Of a stretch of 15,058 nt of DNA, positions 13,866-15,058 are shown in pieces. Position 1 is the first letter of the stretch. Each line of letters starts with the position of its first letter. The stretch covers positions 1-15,058 of the forward strand of contig CALJKV010000024.1 of NCBI GenBank assembly GCA_937974245.1, written 5' to 3'. Both the position numbers and the translations under genes were made by a program. Source of the DNA: an uncultured Chloroflexota bacterium. Lineage in GTDB: Bacteria; Chloroflexota; Anaerolineae; Aggregatilineales; Phototrophicaceae. The notes below the pieces were generated by a model. The model searched no databases, was not told the origin of the DNA, and saw nothing but the letters and a program-made list of their open reading frames with translations.

Positions 13866-14912
13866 ATCTATCAGCGCGTCACCGCCTGGCCGAACCTGCT
13901 GCTGGCCTTCCGGCGGGCGGCCAGGGACAAACGTGGCTTATCTCCCGCCGCGACCTTCGAGCACCAGGTCGCGGATCGCCTGCTCGCCATCCAGCATGAC
14001 CTGACAACCCACACCTACTTTCCCGGCCCGTACCGGCATTTCACCATCTACGAACCCAAGCACCGCAAGATCAGCGCCGCGCCCTTCCGGGATCGGGTGG
14101 TGCATCATGCCCTGTGCAACATCATTGAGCCGATTTTTGACCGGCGCTTCATCCCGCACAGCTACGCTAACCGCCTGAACAAAGGCACGCATCGGGCGGT
14201 AGATCGCTTGCAGGGTTTCGCCCGCCGCTATGCCTATGTGCTGCGCTGCGATGTCGTCCAGCATTTCCCGGCGCTCGATCACACCGTGTTGCGCGAAGAA
14301 CTGGCGCGAGTTATCCGTGATGATGCCACCCTGTGGCTGGCCGACCAGATTCTGGCGAGTGGGGCAGGGGTACTGAAAGATGAATATGATATGGTGTACT
14401 TCCCCGGCGATGATCTGTTCGCGGTCAATCGTCCCAGAGGCCTTCCGATAGGCAATCTGACCAGCCAGTTCTGGAGCAATGTCTACATGAATTCGCTCGA
14501 CTGGTTCATCATCGGCCAACTGGGCTGTCCGGCCTACCTGCGCTATGTGGATGACTTCGCGCTCTTCAGCGACAGTAAACGCCAGCTTTACGCCTGGAAA
14601 GCGGTTATCACGGAGCGGTTAGCCGCTATGCGCCTGACGATTCACGAAACCAGCGCCCAGGTGACGCCGGTCGAGCAGGGCATCCCCTGGCTGGGCTTCG
14701 TCGTGTACCCGAGCCACCGCCACCTCAAGCGCCGCAACGCCGTCAATTTCACCCACCGCCTGGAACGCAACCTTGACCTGTACCAGGCGGGCGCGATCAC
14801 CTTCGCCGAACTCGACGCCAGCGTGCAGGGCTGGATCAATCATGTCCGCTACGCCGACACCTGGGGCCTGCGTCGCCATATCTTCACCAGTCACCCTGTC
14901 AAATCGCCCTAG
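13866..14912 (+). CDS. DGR reverse transcriptase
   Basis: This is a clear DGR-type RT of about 348 aa if counted from 13866. It has the N-terminal NLLLAFRRAARDKRG, the block YRHFTIYEPKHRKISAAPFR (near 14031-14090), DVVQHFPALDH with the first metal aspartate at about 129, GLPIGNLTSQFWSN with the SQ typical of DGR RTs, and catalytic YVDD at 14544-14555. It copies the TR RNA with errors at adenines into the VR. The reading frame has no ATG, GTG or TTG before GTG at 14097, which would delete conserved N-terminal motifs. The first conserved codons start right after hicB, at an ATC. Either a rare start is used, or translation continues from hicB by a shift, or there is a base error. The stop at 14910-14912 abuts the right inverted-repeat arm. 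Confidence 0.93.
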   Translation: MYQRVTAWPNLLLAFRRAARDKRGLSPAATFEHQVADRLLAIQHDLTTHTYFPGPYRHFTIYEPKHRKISAAPFRDRVVHHALCNIIEPIFDRRFIPHSYANRLNKGTHRAVDRLQGFARRYAYVLRCDVVQHFPALDHTVLREELARVIRDDATLWLADQILASGAGVLKDEYDMVYFPGDDLFAVNRPRGLPIGNLTSQFWSNVYMNSLDWFIIGQLGCPAYLRYVDDFALFSDSKRQLYAWKAVITERLAAMRLTIHETSAQVTPVEQGIPWLGFVVYPSHRHLKRRNAVNFTHRLERNLDLYQAGAITFAELDASVQGWINHVRYADTWGLRRHIFTSHPVKSP

Positions 14913-15005
14913 TCCCATTTTTGAAAAGTACGACTCGCGCCTCCGGCGCTTTATTAAAAGAATCAGAGGCCAGAGGTCAGAGTGTCAGAGTTCAGAGCTG
15001 ATAGG
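14913..15005 (-). repeat. Right arm of the perfect 93-bp inverted repeat
   Basis: Exact reverse complement of 12428-12520, starting at the base after the RT stop codon. In this orientation the GCGCC/GGCGC hairpin (14937-14949) is followed by TTTATT on the plus strand, so the arm may also terminate RT transcription. The 53 bases after it (15006-15058) show no similarity to the receptor gene, and I see nothing else in them. Confidence 0.97.
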
Positions 15006-15058
15006 TCAATTCGTAGCAAAAAGACGAAAACGCACGGTAAGAGGCTTCATCTTTTAAA

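Noticed and set aside
13689..14096. RT starting at GTG 14097, the first standard start codon
   Set aside because: It would remove conserved DGR-RT N-terminal motifs that are clearly readable in frame upstream.
12428..15005. Insertion sequence with terminal inverted repeats
   Set aside because: No transposase gene between the arms and no target-site duplication outside them. A mobile cassette moved in trans remains possible and is listed as a finding.

Overview
The window is about 15 kb of moderately GC-rich bacterial DNA. It looks like an accessory replicon (plasmid or phage-plasmid) or an integrated derivative. There is no rRNA, tRNA or housekeeping gene. The replication genes are a PrimPol-type primase and a TOPRIM plus SF2-helicase protein resembling the CyRepA1 plasmid initiators. 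A TIR-NACHT-FGE immune-receptor-like protein and a diversity-generating retroelement (DGR) occupy the right half. This combination suggests a Chloroflexota or cyanobacteria-like, multicellular or filamentous lineage, but that assignment is an inference from gene content, not a taxonomic match.

Left part (1-7220). The tail of an unidentified gene ends at 95. A gene-free leader (96-660) holds a strong promoter, a run of stem-loops and an intrinsic terminator, which together make a good candidate for a small structured RNA of about 215 nt. The primase-polymerase follows (661-2841). A second gene-free stretch (2842-3453) is full of inverted repeats. It has a near-consensus minus-strand promoter and a minus-strand terminator about 110 bp apart, as expected of an antisense copy-control RNA, directly upstream of the Rep-like TOPRIM-helicase gene (3454-6567). 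An HNH-AP2 endonuclease gene follows (6666-7220).

Middle (7221-9082). Three tandem units of about 105 bp each have a conserved 56-bp core and a following hairpin. The hairpin stems differ in sequence but stay paired, and all keep a GCCCG loop. They sit in front of a 184-aa protein of unknown function with a clear terminator. The next 870 bp have no intact gene, only a possible decayed minus-strand coding fragment and three copies of a palindrome, CGGAAC-N-GTTCCG, that occurs six times in the window.

Right part (9083-15005). A 1121-aa protein carries an N-terminal helical region, a TIR domain, a NACHT/STAND ATPase and a C-terminal formylglycine-generating-enzyme-like (FGE, C-type-lectin fold) domain. 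Its last 125 bp before the C-terminal tail are the variable repeat (VR) of a DGR. The template repeat (TR) is 299 bp downstream and differs from the VR at 19 positions, every one an adenine in the TR. The rest of the DGR is an avd gene on the opposite strand, a hicA-hicB-like pair and a reverse transcriptase. The cassette TR-avd-hicAB-RT is bounded by a perfect 93-bp inverted repeat. Its left arm starts at the base where VR/TR homology ends and contains the last codons of the target gene. Its right arm starts at the base after the RT stop codon. The simplest reading is an immune receptor whose ligand-sensing tip is mutated by a DGR that may itself be invertible or mobile.
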